A DNA stretch of 16,783 nucleotides from Clostridiales bacterium (GTDB lineage Bacteria; Bacillota; Clostridia; Saccharofermentanales; Saccharofermentanaceae): the NCBI GenBank assembly GCA_016930475.1, contig JAFGGR010000220.1, positions 1 through 16,783 on the forward strand, read 5' to 3'. The notes below the pieces were generated by a model, which saw only the letters and a program-made list of their open reading frames with translations, did not search any database and was not told the DNA's origin. Both the position numbers and the translations under genes were made by a program. Shown here piece after piece: positions 7,764 to 14,616 of the stretch; the stretch's first letter is position 1, and the number at the start of each line of letters is the position of its first letter.

Positions 7764-8342
7764 TCAGGAGGTAGGGACACCTACGTCCGAATGCGTACTC
7801 ATGACATTATCCTCGGATAAATATTGTGTTCTTGCCTCCATATATTCGTCCGAAAACAGGTTGCCCATTCCGATCAAAATGATCAATCCCAAAACGAAGC
7901 AGATTACGAACAAAAGGATAGAGTATCCGATTTTGTTTTTCTTGAGAAAGGGAATTTTCCTCCGAAGAGATGGAATCATGGTCATGACGATCGGAAAAAT
8001 AAATGCTACGAGCAATGAGATCACAAAGGATGCCTTGTTAATAAAATCGTCGCGGTCGGATGCGGGAAAAGGAGGAGGAGAAAAAATAAAGGCCAAGATA
8101 AATAAACCGACGATCGTGATCACGATTATTTTGAATGCAAATATCGAGCGGGACAAAACAGATTTCATATCGTTCGGCGTCATTGACGGGTCGGTTTGAA
8201 AGGGAATCGAATTCGTCTCACTTGTTGAAACAGGATCGTCCGATGAAACAATTTCGTCGAGGCTCCTGACAAGACGAGCTCTGCAATCAATACAATATTG
8301 AGCATTATCTGGGTTCTGCGCGCCGCAATGTGTGCAAATCAT
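7764..8342 (-). CDS. Zinc-ribbon membrane protein of unknown function
   Basis: This 192-residue protein begins with a zinc-ribbon knuckle (C3, C6, C17 and C20 in CTHC...CIDC). A polar, serine- and threonine-rich linker (about residues 25-62) follows, then three membrane segments: about 66-88, 103-125 and 135-160. Proteins with an N-terminal zinc-ribbon fused to a few membrane helices are common in Bacillota and mostly uncharacterised. The ribbon usually faces the cytoplasm and may bind protein or nucleic acid. The start is preceded by GGAAAGGA nine bases upstream. It lies 92 bases upstream of the SDR gene on the same strand, but that gene has its own promoter, so there is no sign of a shared job. 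Function not recognised. Confidence 0.8.
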   Translation of the reverse strand: MICTHCGAQNPDNAQYCIDCRARLVRSLDEIVSSDDPVSTSETNSIPFQTDPSMTPNDMKSVLSRSIFAFKIIVITIVGLFILAFIFSPPPFPASDRDDFINKASFVISLLVAFIFPIVMTMIPSLRRKIPFLKKNKIGYSILLFVICFVLGLIILIGMGNLFSDEYMEARTQYLSEDNVMSTHSDVGVPTS

Positions 8343-8399
8343 CTACGTTTTTCCTTTCCATCGCTGAAGTTCTCAAATGAATTCGTTTGAATGTCTTTA

Positions 8400-8429
8400 A
8401 TCATATTCTTAATTGCATTGAGCCATCAA
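8400..8429 (-). promoter_or_regulatory. Candidate promoter of the zinc-ribbon gene
   Basis: On the minus strand TTGATG (8429-8424) is followed after 18 bases by TATGAT (8405-8400), about 58 bases upstream of the start codon. Four of six and five of six positions match the sigma-70/sigma-A consensus. This rests on sequence match only. Confidence 0.45.
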
Positions 8430-8560
8430 GAAAATGTTTTATGGTGTCCGGCGATGCTTCGATCTTTTCGGCCGGCGAAGAGATTGCGCTTTGATTTTTT
8501 CGAGCGGCGAAGATCGGACGGTTTGGTCGGATGAAATTCATTTTATATCGGAGTATGATG

Positions 8561-8589
8561 TAGACGAGCAAATCTCATCAGCGTATACT
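8561..8589 (+). promoter_or_regulatory. Candidate promoter of the baeRF gene
   Basis: TAGACG (8561-8566), a 17-base spacer, and TATACT (8584-8589) form the best sigma-A-like match upstream of the baeRF gene. It would give a leader of about 150 bases. A TTGAAA nearer the gene (8659) lacks a good -10. Confidence 0.35.
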
Positions 8590-8749
8590 AAAAATAACAT
8601 AAGAATTTTATTTGCGGTCGTTTTCGGGCAAATATGAAAGCAAAATGGAGAGAAATGATTGAAAAAGCATAATCGCGTAATAATGAAAACATATGAAAGA
8701 TGTCTGCCGCTGATCAGAAGCTCGCGATAGAAATAGAAGGGGATTAATT

Positions 8750-9901
8750 ATGGCATATGAAATCGTTCGTCAGTTTCCAAAGGATATGATTTTCAAAGAG
8801 GTCGGACCGCTCATTTCACTTTATCAGCCGACCCACCGGTCTTCACCGGATAACAAACAAGATCCCATTGTGTTTAAGAATCTGCTTCGGGTGATCGAAA
8901 AATCATTGGAGCAACTGCCGAACGACGATGCCGTGCATTCCATCATGAAATCGTTACATGAGATCAAGGAGGATGAGGATTTTTGGATGCATACGCTTGA
9001 CGGGATCGCGGTTTTTGCATCGTCAAACAAGTGCATCGTCTACAATCTTCAGATCCCGGTCAAGGAATACGCGGTCGTCGCCGACCGCTTTCACATCACG
9101 CCGCTCATCAAGGCCTTTCAGTCCGTTGAGGAGTATCAATTGTTGGGTTTGAGCCGCGAAAACTTCAGCCTTTATCAGGGGAACCGGTACGGGTTTGAAG
9201 AGATGAAGATCCATCCGGATACCCCGAGAACGATGAAGGAAGTCCTGGGCAGTGAATTGTCGGGACCGTATCTGTCCCACGGATCTTACGGCGGCGCCGG
9301 CAGTCCGACGATGTACCACGGTCATGGGGATGTCAAGCAAGAAATCGATAAAGATACCGAGAAATATTTTCGATACGTCGATTCATTCGTTTTCGAAAAA
9401 TACTCCAAAAAGACGAAGCGGCCGCTCATTTTGGTCGCGCTCAAGGAGTACCATTCGGAATTCAGGAAAATAAGCAATAACCCGTATCTGCTCGAAAAGG
9501 GGATCCATAAATCCATCGAGTCTTTCGACAAGGATGAATTACTTGAAAAGGCACGATCGCTGATCGAAGCCATCAATAAAGAAAAGCTGCAAAAAGTGGT
9601 CGAGTCGTTTGCCGGGGCCGAAGCGGAATCGTTGGGTTCGTCGGATCTGGCACGCGTCATCAAGGCCGCATCGGAGGGTCGGGTGGAAACCATTCTGATC
9701 GAAGAAGACATCGTTTTGCCGGGCAAGATCGACTTTGAAACCGGAAAGGTCCGGGTGGGGGATAACGATGATCCGGAATTCGATGATATCTTGGATGATC
9801 TTGCCGAATTGGTGATTTCGAACGGAGGTGATGTGTTCGTTCTGGACAAGGATGAGATGCCCGGCGACACAGGCGTCGCGGCTATATTCAGATATAGCTG
9901 A
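8750..9901 (+). CDS. baeRF-family protein (bacterial relative of eRF1/Pelota release factors)
   Basis: This 383-residue soluble protein has the hallmarks of the bacterial archaeo-eukaryotic release-factor-like families. The N-terminal domain carries the ISLYQPTHR motif (about residues 21-29). The middle region has a glycine-rich loop, GSYGGAGSPTMYHGHGD (about 183-199), where eRF1 has its GGQ loop. A segment with LVALKEYHSEFRKIS follows. The C-terminal L30e-like domain ends ISNGGDVFVLDKDEMPGDTGVAAIFRY, very like the end of eRF1 domain 3. GGQ itself is absent, so classical peptidyl-tRNA hydrolysis cannot be assumed. The family is thought to act on ribosomes or stalled translation, but bacterial members are largely untested. 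The start has AGGGG seven bases upstream. Neighbours give no functional hint, and the lipoprotein gene 74 bases downstream may be read from the same transcript. Confidence 0.82.
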   Translation: MAYEIVRQFPKDMIFKEVGPLISLYQPTHRSSPDNKQDPIVFKNLLRVIEKSLEQLPNDDAVHSIMKSLHEIKEDEDFWMHTLDGIAVFASSNKCIVYNLQIPVKEYAVVADRFHITPLIKAFQSVEEYQLLGLSRENFSLYQGNRYGFEEMKIHPDTPRTMKEVLGSELSGPYLSHGSYGGAGSPTMYHGHGDVKQEIDKDTEKYFRYVDSFVFEKYSKKTKRPLILVALKEYHSEFRKISNNPYLLEKGIHKSIESFDKDELLEKARSLIEAINKEKLQKVVESFAGAEAESLGSSDLARVIKAASEGRVETILIEEDIVLPGKIDFETGKVRVGDNDDPEFDDILDDLAELVISNGGDVFVLDKDEMPGDTGVAAIFRYS

Positions 9902-9975
9902 TCGACCGGCGAAACCGGAAACCATCTGGAACATTTCCGAATCCATGCATGACTGACGACATAAGGAGCAAAATG

Positions 9976-11148
9976 ATGAAGAACATAAAATTGGTGTTTG
10001 GTTCCATTGTGATTTTCCTGGGTTGTTTGACTATACTTACGGCTTGCGACGATAAGGGTTATGTCGTTAAGGAAAACGGAGATATCCATATAACCGAAAG
10101 CGGCGTGACCCTCAGTGATATGGATGTTGACGGGGATCTTTTTATTGATGAGACCGTCGGAGACGGAGATTTCACACTAAAAAACATTGCGATAAACGGG
10201 ACGCTCTACGTACGCGGCGGCGGCGAAAATTCCGGATACCTGGTTAATGTTTTCGGAACGGATATGATCGTTGAGAGTAAAGACGGAACAAGGGTCGTTT
10301 GCACAAACTCCGGTATGGACGGTGTGCAACTCCTGACGAGCTGTAATGTTGATAACGTGGGATCTGACATAAAAAAAGTCACGGTAGGCAGTAGCGAAAC
10401 GGAGCGTGCAATCAATGTTTTAATGACGGGCGATTATCCGGAAGTTACTTTTGAGTCTACTGCTAATGTGAAAATTGACGGCAAGGTCAGTCTGATGACC
10501 GTTCTAGAAAATGCAGGCATGACAAGCATTGAAATGGTGGACGAGTCTACATGTTATTTCTACTCCTGCTACGGCCAGTCGGTAACGATCACCGGCGGCA
10601 CCATTATTGAGGCGTGGATCAATGCCGAATACTGCTCGCTCCCGGAGAATACAGACTTTATCGGCAGTAATACCGGAGTTGCAAATGTAACGCTCGGTGA
10701 CGTTCTTTATGACATCCCCGGCTCGGAGGGGGAGGAGCAGGGAGAGGAGGACGAAGGGCCGGAAGAGCCAACGACGGATTCGTTTTTTTCTGAGGGCTAT
10801 CCGATCGTTTCGAAAAACGGTTCAGTGATAACGATTCTGAGCGCTTGCGAAACTCAGTGTACAATATACGCTTCTGTTGAGGGCGATGAAGTCGGACTTG
10901 AAGGCATATCATCAGACAATATTCTTCATCCCGAAAAATTTAATGATGATCCCAACTATATTCCAATTACCGGAAGTGTTGTCGCTTCTTCAACAAATGA
11001 GATTTATACGATCACAATTGATATGGAGAAAATTTTCCCGGATGATATGAACATGGGCGCCCCGGAAGGCGGATTTGCGGTTTTTGTGATCGCAGAAGAT
11101 GCGGATGGAGAATACTCCCCAATTTCCAGATTTGTGGTTAATAATTAA
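9976..11148 (+). CDS. Secreted lipoprotein with beta-helix-like repeats, function unknown
   Basis: This lipoprotein of about 390 residues has a signal peptide ending LTILTAC, with the Cys as lipidation site. Residues from about 30 to 235 form short repeating beta strands, with patterns such as GVTLSDMDVDGDLFID, GDGDFTLKNIAINGTLYVRGGGENSG and VTITGGTIIEAWI. These resemble the right-handed beta-helix repeats found in Bacillota surface proteins. A very acidic linker (SEGEEQGEEDEGPEEP, about 250-265) leads to a C-terminal beta-rich domain of about 125 residues. There is no enzyme motif or cell-wall anchor. SD AAGGAG at 9963-9968 lies seven bases before the ATG at 9976 and four before the ATG at 9973, so I prefer 9976. 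Surface binding or a structural role is inference only. Confidence 0.8.
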   Translation: MKNIKLVFGSIVIFLGCLTILTACDDKGYVVKENGDIHITESGVTLSDMDVDGDLFIDETVGDGDFTLKNIAINGTLYVRGGGENSGYLVNVFGTDMIVESKDGTRVVCTNSGMDGVQLLTSCNVDNVGSDIKKVTVGSSETERAINVLMTGDYPEVTFESTANVKIDGKVSLMTVLENAGMTSIEMVDESTCYFYSCYGQSVTITGGTIIEAWINAEYCSLPENTDFIGSNTGVANVTLGDVLYDIPGSEGEEQGEEDEGPEEPTTDSFFSEGYPIVSKNGSVITILSACETQCTIYASVEGDEVGLEGISSDNILHPEKFNDDPNYIPITGSVVASSTNEIYTITIDMEKIFPDDMNMGAPEGGFAVFVIAEDADGEYSPISRFVVNN

Positions 11149-11228
11149 GGGATAAGAATGTAACCGCTGATCGACGCATCTGACGATTGCCGCTTTTAGA
11201 CCGACTATATTGCTAAATCGACTGCTTA

Positions 11229-11261
11229 TCGGGAATCGCTGTTCCCGAGGGCGGTTTTTTT
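11229..11261 (+). terminator. Possible terminator after the lipoprotein gene
   Basis: A perfect 7-bp stem TCGGGAA / TTCCCGA (11229-11235 and 11242-11248) with a six-base loop is followed by GGGCGG and then seven T (11255-11261). The T run begins six bases after the stem instead of directly, so it would be a non-standard terminator. It could also be part of the leader of the LytTR remnant that starts 30 bases on. Confidence 0.4.
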
Positions 11262-11290
11262 ATGATGGGGAACAGGTAAGAGGTGTTGTT

Positions 11291-11604
11291 GTGGATGTTG
11301 AGATCGTGATCGATCAGAATCAGAAGGAACCCAAAATTATCGCGCGCACGGATCGAAATACAGAAGAGGTAACGGAGATTATCAAGAAGCTGTCGGATGA
11401 AAAGCCACAGATGATCGCAGGTTATTACGGGGATGTACTGCGAATCATCGATCCGATTCGCCTGATTTGAATTTTTGCATCCGACGGAAAGGTGTTTGCC
11501 CAAACGGACGACGGAGAGCTCTCGCTTCGGCTCCGACTGTATGAGATGGAAGAGCGCCTGGACAAAAGCGTTTTCGTGCGAATTTCGCATTCGGAATTGA
11601 TAAA
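11291..11604 (+). pseudogene. LytTR DNA-binding regulator (DUF3021-associated type), broken
   Basis: The frame starts at GTG 11291 with AAGAGG seven bases upstream. It reads the usual N-terminus of stand-alone LytTR regulators that are paired with a DUF3021 membrane protein (VEIVIDQNQKEPKIIART, then MIAGYYGDVLRIIDP). A TGA at 11468-11470 stops it. The same frame continues as IFASDGKVFAQTDDGELSLRLRLYEMEERL and FVRISHSELIN, which is the LytTR domain itself. One C-to-T change from CGA (Arg) would explain the stop. The domain then ends abruptly near 11604, before its last 40 or so residues, at the point where DUF3021 sequence begins in another frame. Both lesions point to an inactive gene. Homology is from recognised family wording, not from a search. 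Confidence 0.75.
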
Positions 11605-11858
11605 CCTATGCGGCCGCCTCCTGTATTTGGGAGATGGAATCCTGGAGTATCGCCAAACAAACGGGTCTGTATTTTGCGGTCTTGTCACTGACGCTGCTGC
11701 CGATTGCATATCTTACAGAATGGATGGAACATTCTGTCACGGGGTTTCTAATCTATTTCGGGATCTTCGTTGCGATTTTTGTTATCATCTGGGTTGCTCA
11801 GTATTTCTTCTGGAAAAACAAGATCAGCAGGTTCAACTCAAAGATCGAAAAGCCGTAG
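11605..11858 (+). pseudogene. DUF3021 family membrane protein, C-terminal remnant
   Basis: In a different frame from the LytTR remnant, 84 codons from 11605 read like the second half of a DUF3021 protein. They contain WEMESWSIAKQTGLYF, then a membrane segment, then WMEHSVTGFLIYFGIFVAIFVIIWVAQYFF, and end in a basic tail at the TAG of 11858. DUF3021 proteins are normally about 130-150 residues with four membrane helices and are encoded just after a LytTR regulator whose activity they are thought to control. Here the first half is missing. An ATG at 11634 lies inside the remnant and has GGGAG six bases upstream, so a 74-residue two-helix piece could still be made. I regard it as a deletion product, not a functional gene. 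Confidence 0.72.
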
Positions 11859-11935
11859 ACGGTTCGTTCGATGCATCCCATCAAGCGGGTATTCACCGCG
11901 AAGTAAGGTCATAATCATTTCGTGAAAATCAGGTA

Positions 11936-11967
11936 CACGGCCTTCCGAAAAGGAGGGCCGTGATTTT
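11936..11967 (+). terminator. Intrinsic terminator after the DUF3021 remnant
   Basis: An 11-bp stem (CACGGCC/GGCCGTG extended by TTCC/GGAG with one G-T pair; 11936-11946 and 11952-11962) with a GAAAA loop is followed by ATTTT. It isolates the broken LytTR-DUF3021 locus from the MFS gene. Confidence 0.7.
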
Positions 11968-11988
11968 GCGTCCGGCTGTTACCGGGGG

Positions 11989-13281
11989 GTGAACACATTT
12001 GACTTTCCGGATAAACAAGTGTATTTTTTGCGCATGATCAAAGAGAAGAAACAAGTTCGATCATTTCACTACGCTTGGGTGATCGTCGCGGTAGCCTCGA
12101 TGAGTTACTTTTTTTCGGGGCCGGGGCAGACCTATTTCATCTCGCTGTTTATCGACGAGTATATCGACACTTTTCAATGGAACCGATCGGTCGTATCCGG
12201 CTTGTATTCCGGAGCGACACTGCTGTCGGGACTTCTGATGTTTTTTGTTGGGCGGTTTTCGGATCGAATCGGAAAAAAGCGGATGATGATCTTGGCTTCG
12301 TCGCTGTTGGCACTGACCTGTGTGTGGAACAGTTTTATTATCAGCCAGTTGATGCTGTTGGTCGGCTTTTTCTTCAGCCGCTTTCTGGGGCAGGGTACGA
12401 TGACGCTGGTACCGTCCACGCTGGTACCCGTCTGGTTCGAAAAGCGCCGCGGTATCGCGATGAGCCTGATGTCCGTCGGCGGTATTGTCGGCGGCGCGTC
12501 GGTTCCCGTGATCAATGCGTTTCTGATCCGCGGCTGGGGCTGGGAGTGGACCTGGCGGTTCTGGGCGATCCTGCTCGCGGTCATTTGTGTGCCGGTATTT
12601 CTGGTTTTCATGAAGGATCATCCGAGCGATATCGGATCTAAGCCATACGTGCTCGAAAAGGGCAAGGAGCGCCTTCTCCGGGTCGATCAGAACAAAGAGT
12701 CCTTTACCATCCGTGAGGCGATGCGCACGCGCTCGTTTTGGCTGATGCTTTTTTGTCAAATCATTTTTCCGATGGTCGGCACCGGTGTTGTATTTCACCT
12801 CGTATCCATCTTGGGCCAGCAGGGCATCGATCGTACCCAGACCGCGATGCTGATGAGTATTATTTCCATTATCGCTTTTCCGTCCACTTTACTTGCGGGT
12901 ATCGTCCTGGATCGCGTTCCGGTACGCTTAGTGATCGCGACGATGAATGTTTTCTATATTGTCGGGCTGGTTTTCCTGCTTATAAACGACAATATATGGA
13001 TCGCCGGTGCGTTTGCCGTTTTTCAGGGTGTCGTGACCGGATTGAACGCCGTCAGTTTCGCGTATATGTGGCCGGCGTATTTCGGCACGGAGCATCTCGG
13101 CAGTATTCGCGGCTTTTCCATGTCCGCCACCGTTGTCGGCTCGGCGATCGGACCGATCCCTTTCGGCTTTCTGTTTGACCGTACCGGAGCCTACGGGACG
13201 ACGATCCTGGCAATGATCTTGGTCGTGACGCTCGGAGCGGTCGCTTCGCTGATTGCGAAAAGACCGGTGAAGCGCGCTTGA
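11989..13281 (+). CDS. MFS transporter, monocarboxylate/OFA-like type
   Basis: This 12-helix secondary transporter of about 430 residues is typical in length for monocarboxylate-type (OFA/MCT-like) members of the major facilitator superfamily. It has N-terminal YAWVIVAVASMSYFFSGPGQTYF, motif A GRFSDRIGKKRM in the loop after the second helix, a run of helices to about residue 215, and a cytoplasmic loop of about 45 residues. The second bundle contains YMWPAYFGTEHLGSIRGFSMS and a final SAIGPIPFGFLFDRTGAYG, both common in this group. It probably exchanges an organic acid or related solute with protons; the substrate is not readable. The start is unsure: GTG at 11989 gives the longest frame but has no well-spaced ribosome binding site, and ATG at 12034 would remove 15 residues without touching the first helix. 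It appears to be monocistronic. Confidence 0.88.
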   Translation: MNTFDFPDKQVYFLRMIKEKKQVRSFHYAWVIVAVASMSYFFSGPGQTYFISLFIDEYIDTFQWNRSVVSGLYSGATLLSGLLMFFVGRFSDRIGKKRMMILASSLLALTCVWNSFIISQLMLLVGFFFSRFLGQGTMTLVPSTLVPVWFEKRRGIAMSLMSVGGIVGGASVPVINAFLIRGWGWEWTWRFWAILLAVICVPVFLVFMKDHPSDIGSKPYVLEKGKERLLRVDQNKESFTIREAMRTRSFWLMLFCQIIFPMVGTGVVFHLVSILGQQGIDRTQTAMLMSIISIIAFPSTLLAGIVLDRVPVRLVIATMNVFYIVGLVFLLINDNIWIAGAFAVFQGVVTGLNAVSFAYMWPAYFGTEHLGSIRGFSMSATVVGSAIGPIPFGFLFDRTGAYGTTILAMILVVTLGAVASLIAKRPVKRA

Positions 13282-13420
13282 TATTCCTGCTTTTCGAGCA
13301 AAAAACCCACAAATGATTTACAGGTCGGCAAGATACGAAGAAAATGTAGATGGAGCCGTCTCAAAACGAAAGTATGCGGACGGCTTCTTCCGTGTAATGA
13401 GCGTGCGCGAATAAATATAC

Positions 13421-13481
13421 TTGATGAATCAAATAAGTGTTTGACACAATTCCAGGCGGTGCTTTATACTTGATTCATCAA
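13421..13481 (+). promoter_or_regulatory. MarR-type promoter/operator: consensus promoter bracketed by two palindromes
   Basis: TTGACA (13441-13446), an 18-base spacer and TATACT (13465-13470) form a strong promoter. Upstream lies TTGATGAATCAA (13421-13432). Overlapping the last base of the -10 and the expected transcription start is TTGATTCATCAA (13470-13481). Each is a TTGAT-NN-ATCAA palindrome, both are preceded by ATAC, and they are 49 bp apart. The layout TTGNNNNNNCAA matches the E. coli MarR half-site spacing (TTGCC-NN-GGCAA). A MarR gene is the second gene of the operon, so autorepression is the natural inference. Confidence 0.8.
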
Positions 13482-13498
13482 CTAAATTAGGAGCCTCC

Positions 13499-14186
13499 AT
13501 GAAAGTATTAATGATAAACAGCAGTCCGCGGAAGAACGGAGCGACCGCAAAGATTCTCGGTGAAATTTCCGATATTCTGAAAGAGTACGATGAAGTCGGT
13601 GCCGAATTGATCCATTTATCGGATTATTCGTTGGAGTTTTTTTAAAGGTTGCACCCGATGTTTTGAGACCGGGAAATGTATGCTGAAGGATGACGCGGAA
13701 AATATATCCGGTCGGATCGCCGAGGCGGACGCCCTTATTGTAGGCGCGCCGACTTACGCAAGCAGTATCCCCGGCCAGATGAAAACACTGATTGACCGCG
13801 GGCATTTTGTGATGGAGCAACTGCTTCATGGGAAATATACGCTTTCCATTGCGACCTATGAAAATGCAGACGGAGGAGCGGTGATCAAGTCTCTCAACAA
13901 GTTATTCCTGTATTCCGGAGCGGTGCTGTGCGGGAATCTTTGCATCAAAACGGGTTTTAACACGAATCCTCTGGATCTGCGGTCAACTAGAGATCGAGTG
14001 AGACGGCAAACGGAAAAACTCTGTAGAATGATAAGAAAGAAGAAAAAGGGCAATGCCTTGTTACGAGTAATCCACCATGTAGTTTTTCATATCGGTATTA
14101 GGCCGTTTGTTAAAAAACATCAAAGAAAATTCGCCGGAGTGATCGCTCATTGGCGTGATCGGGGGATCGTGCATGATGCAGTTTGA
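13499..14186 (+). pseudogene. Flavodoxin-like NAD(P)H/FMN reductase, frameshifted
   Basis: The ATG at 13499 has AGGAG five bases upstream and opens MKVLMINSSPRKNGATAKIL, the phosphate-binding loop of flavodoxin-fold quinone or FMN reductases. The frame hits TAA at 13643-13645, just after a run of seven T (13637-13643). Skipping one T restores the frame as GCTRCFETGKCMLKDD, the family's cysteine cluster. It then continues through ADALIVGAPTYASSIPGQMKTLIDRG and RPFVKKHQRKFAG to a stop at 14186, giving about 228 residues, a normal length. After repair, Phe stands where relatives usually have the first Cys of the cluster, which suggests more than one change in the run. It could be a real lesion, a reversible slippage site or a base-calling error. 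It shares the promoter of the MarR gene, with which it overlaps by 14 bases. Confidence 0.8.
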
Positions 14187-14616
14187 TTTGTTTGATACAC
14201 TTGGATTTTTAACGGTCAATACGGCATTACATGCCAAACAGAACCTGAACAGTATTTTTCTTCGCAGTGGTACAGATGCCACTTTGGATCAATTTGTCGT
14301 TATGTCCGTTTTGCTGATCAACGACGGCATCGTCCAAAAACAGATCAGCGAAAAATGCGATAAGTCAGATTCCAATTTGACCAGAATACTCAACGTTATG
14401 GAAAGCAAGAAATTAATCATGCGTAAAACCGGTAAGGATGCGCGTAGTCGCAGTATTTATTTGACTGAGACCGGCAAGCAGTTATACTCGAAGCTCGCAC
14501 CCCTTGCGTCAGACTATAACCGGCAGGTATTCGAAGGGTTTTCGGAAACAGAGATGCGAATGTTTAAGGGACTTCTCCTGCGAATGAGAGAGAATCTGAT
14601 GAAGCCGGGATCGTAG
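14173..14616 (+). CDS. MarR family transcriptional regulator
   Basis: This 147-residue winged-helix repressor has the usual MarR length. N-terminal dimerisation helices run to about residue 50. The DNA-binding helix-turn-helix follows (QKQISEKCDKSDSNLTRILNVMESKKLI, about 56-83), then the wing (KTGKDARSRSIYLTETGKQL) and a C-terminal helix pair. MarR proteins bind pseudo-palindromes over their own promoters and let go on ligand binding or oxidation. I chose ATG 14173 because GGGGGA lies six bases upstream; GTG 14155 is possible. The start overlaps the end of the reductase gene, which implies translational coupling. The pair of palindromes at 13421-13481 is its likely operator. Reductases beside MarR genes often respond to quinones or electrophiles, but the inducer here is unknown. 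Confidence 0.9.
   Translation: MMQFDLFDTLGFLTVNTALHAKQNLNSIFLRSGTDATLDQFVVMSVLLINDGIVQKQISEKCDKSDSNLTRILNVMESKKLIMRKTGKDARSRSIYLTETGKQLYSKLAPLASDYNRQVFEGFSETEMRMFKGLLLRMRENLMKPGS

Larger units (their letters stand above)
8343..8749. other. Divergent intergenic region, no gene seen
   Basis: These 407 bases lie between the divergently transcribed zinc-ribbon and baeRF genes. I see candidate promoters for each side (8400-8429 minus, 8561-8589 plus) and an imperfect 21-base direct repeat (8461-8481 and 8493-8513, 18 of 21 identical). A 67-codon plus-strand frame at 8434-8637 has no ribosome binding site or recognisable domain, and I do not accept it as a gene. Confidence 0.6.

Noticed and set aside
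8434..8637. A 67-codon plus-strand frame in the divergent intergenic region.
   Set aside because: There is no ribosome binding site, no hydrophobic or domain pattern, and part of it consists of the imperfect direct repeat.
9907..9923. Small hairpin CCGG-CGAAA-CCGG after the baeRF stop as a terminator.
   Set aside because: The stem is four bases and no T run follows.
11291..11470. TGA in the LytTR remnant as evidence for recoding (Trp or selenocysteine).
   Set aside because: Several genes in the window end at TGA, family logic expects Arg (CGA) at this position, and the gene is also deleted downstream. Nonsense mutation is the simpler reading.
12061..12798. A 245-codon minus-strand open frame over the MFS transporter at 11989-13281.
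   Set aside because: The composition is charged and repetitive, there is no start signal, and it lies opposite a typical 12-helix transporter.
13354..13385. Stem AGCCGTC / GACGGCT between the MFS gene and the MarR operon as a terminator.
   Set aside because: It has only 7 bp with an 18-base loop, and is followed by TCTTCCGTG instead of a T run. Too weak to call.
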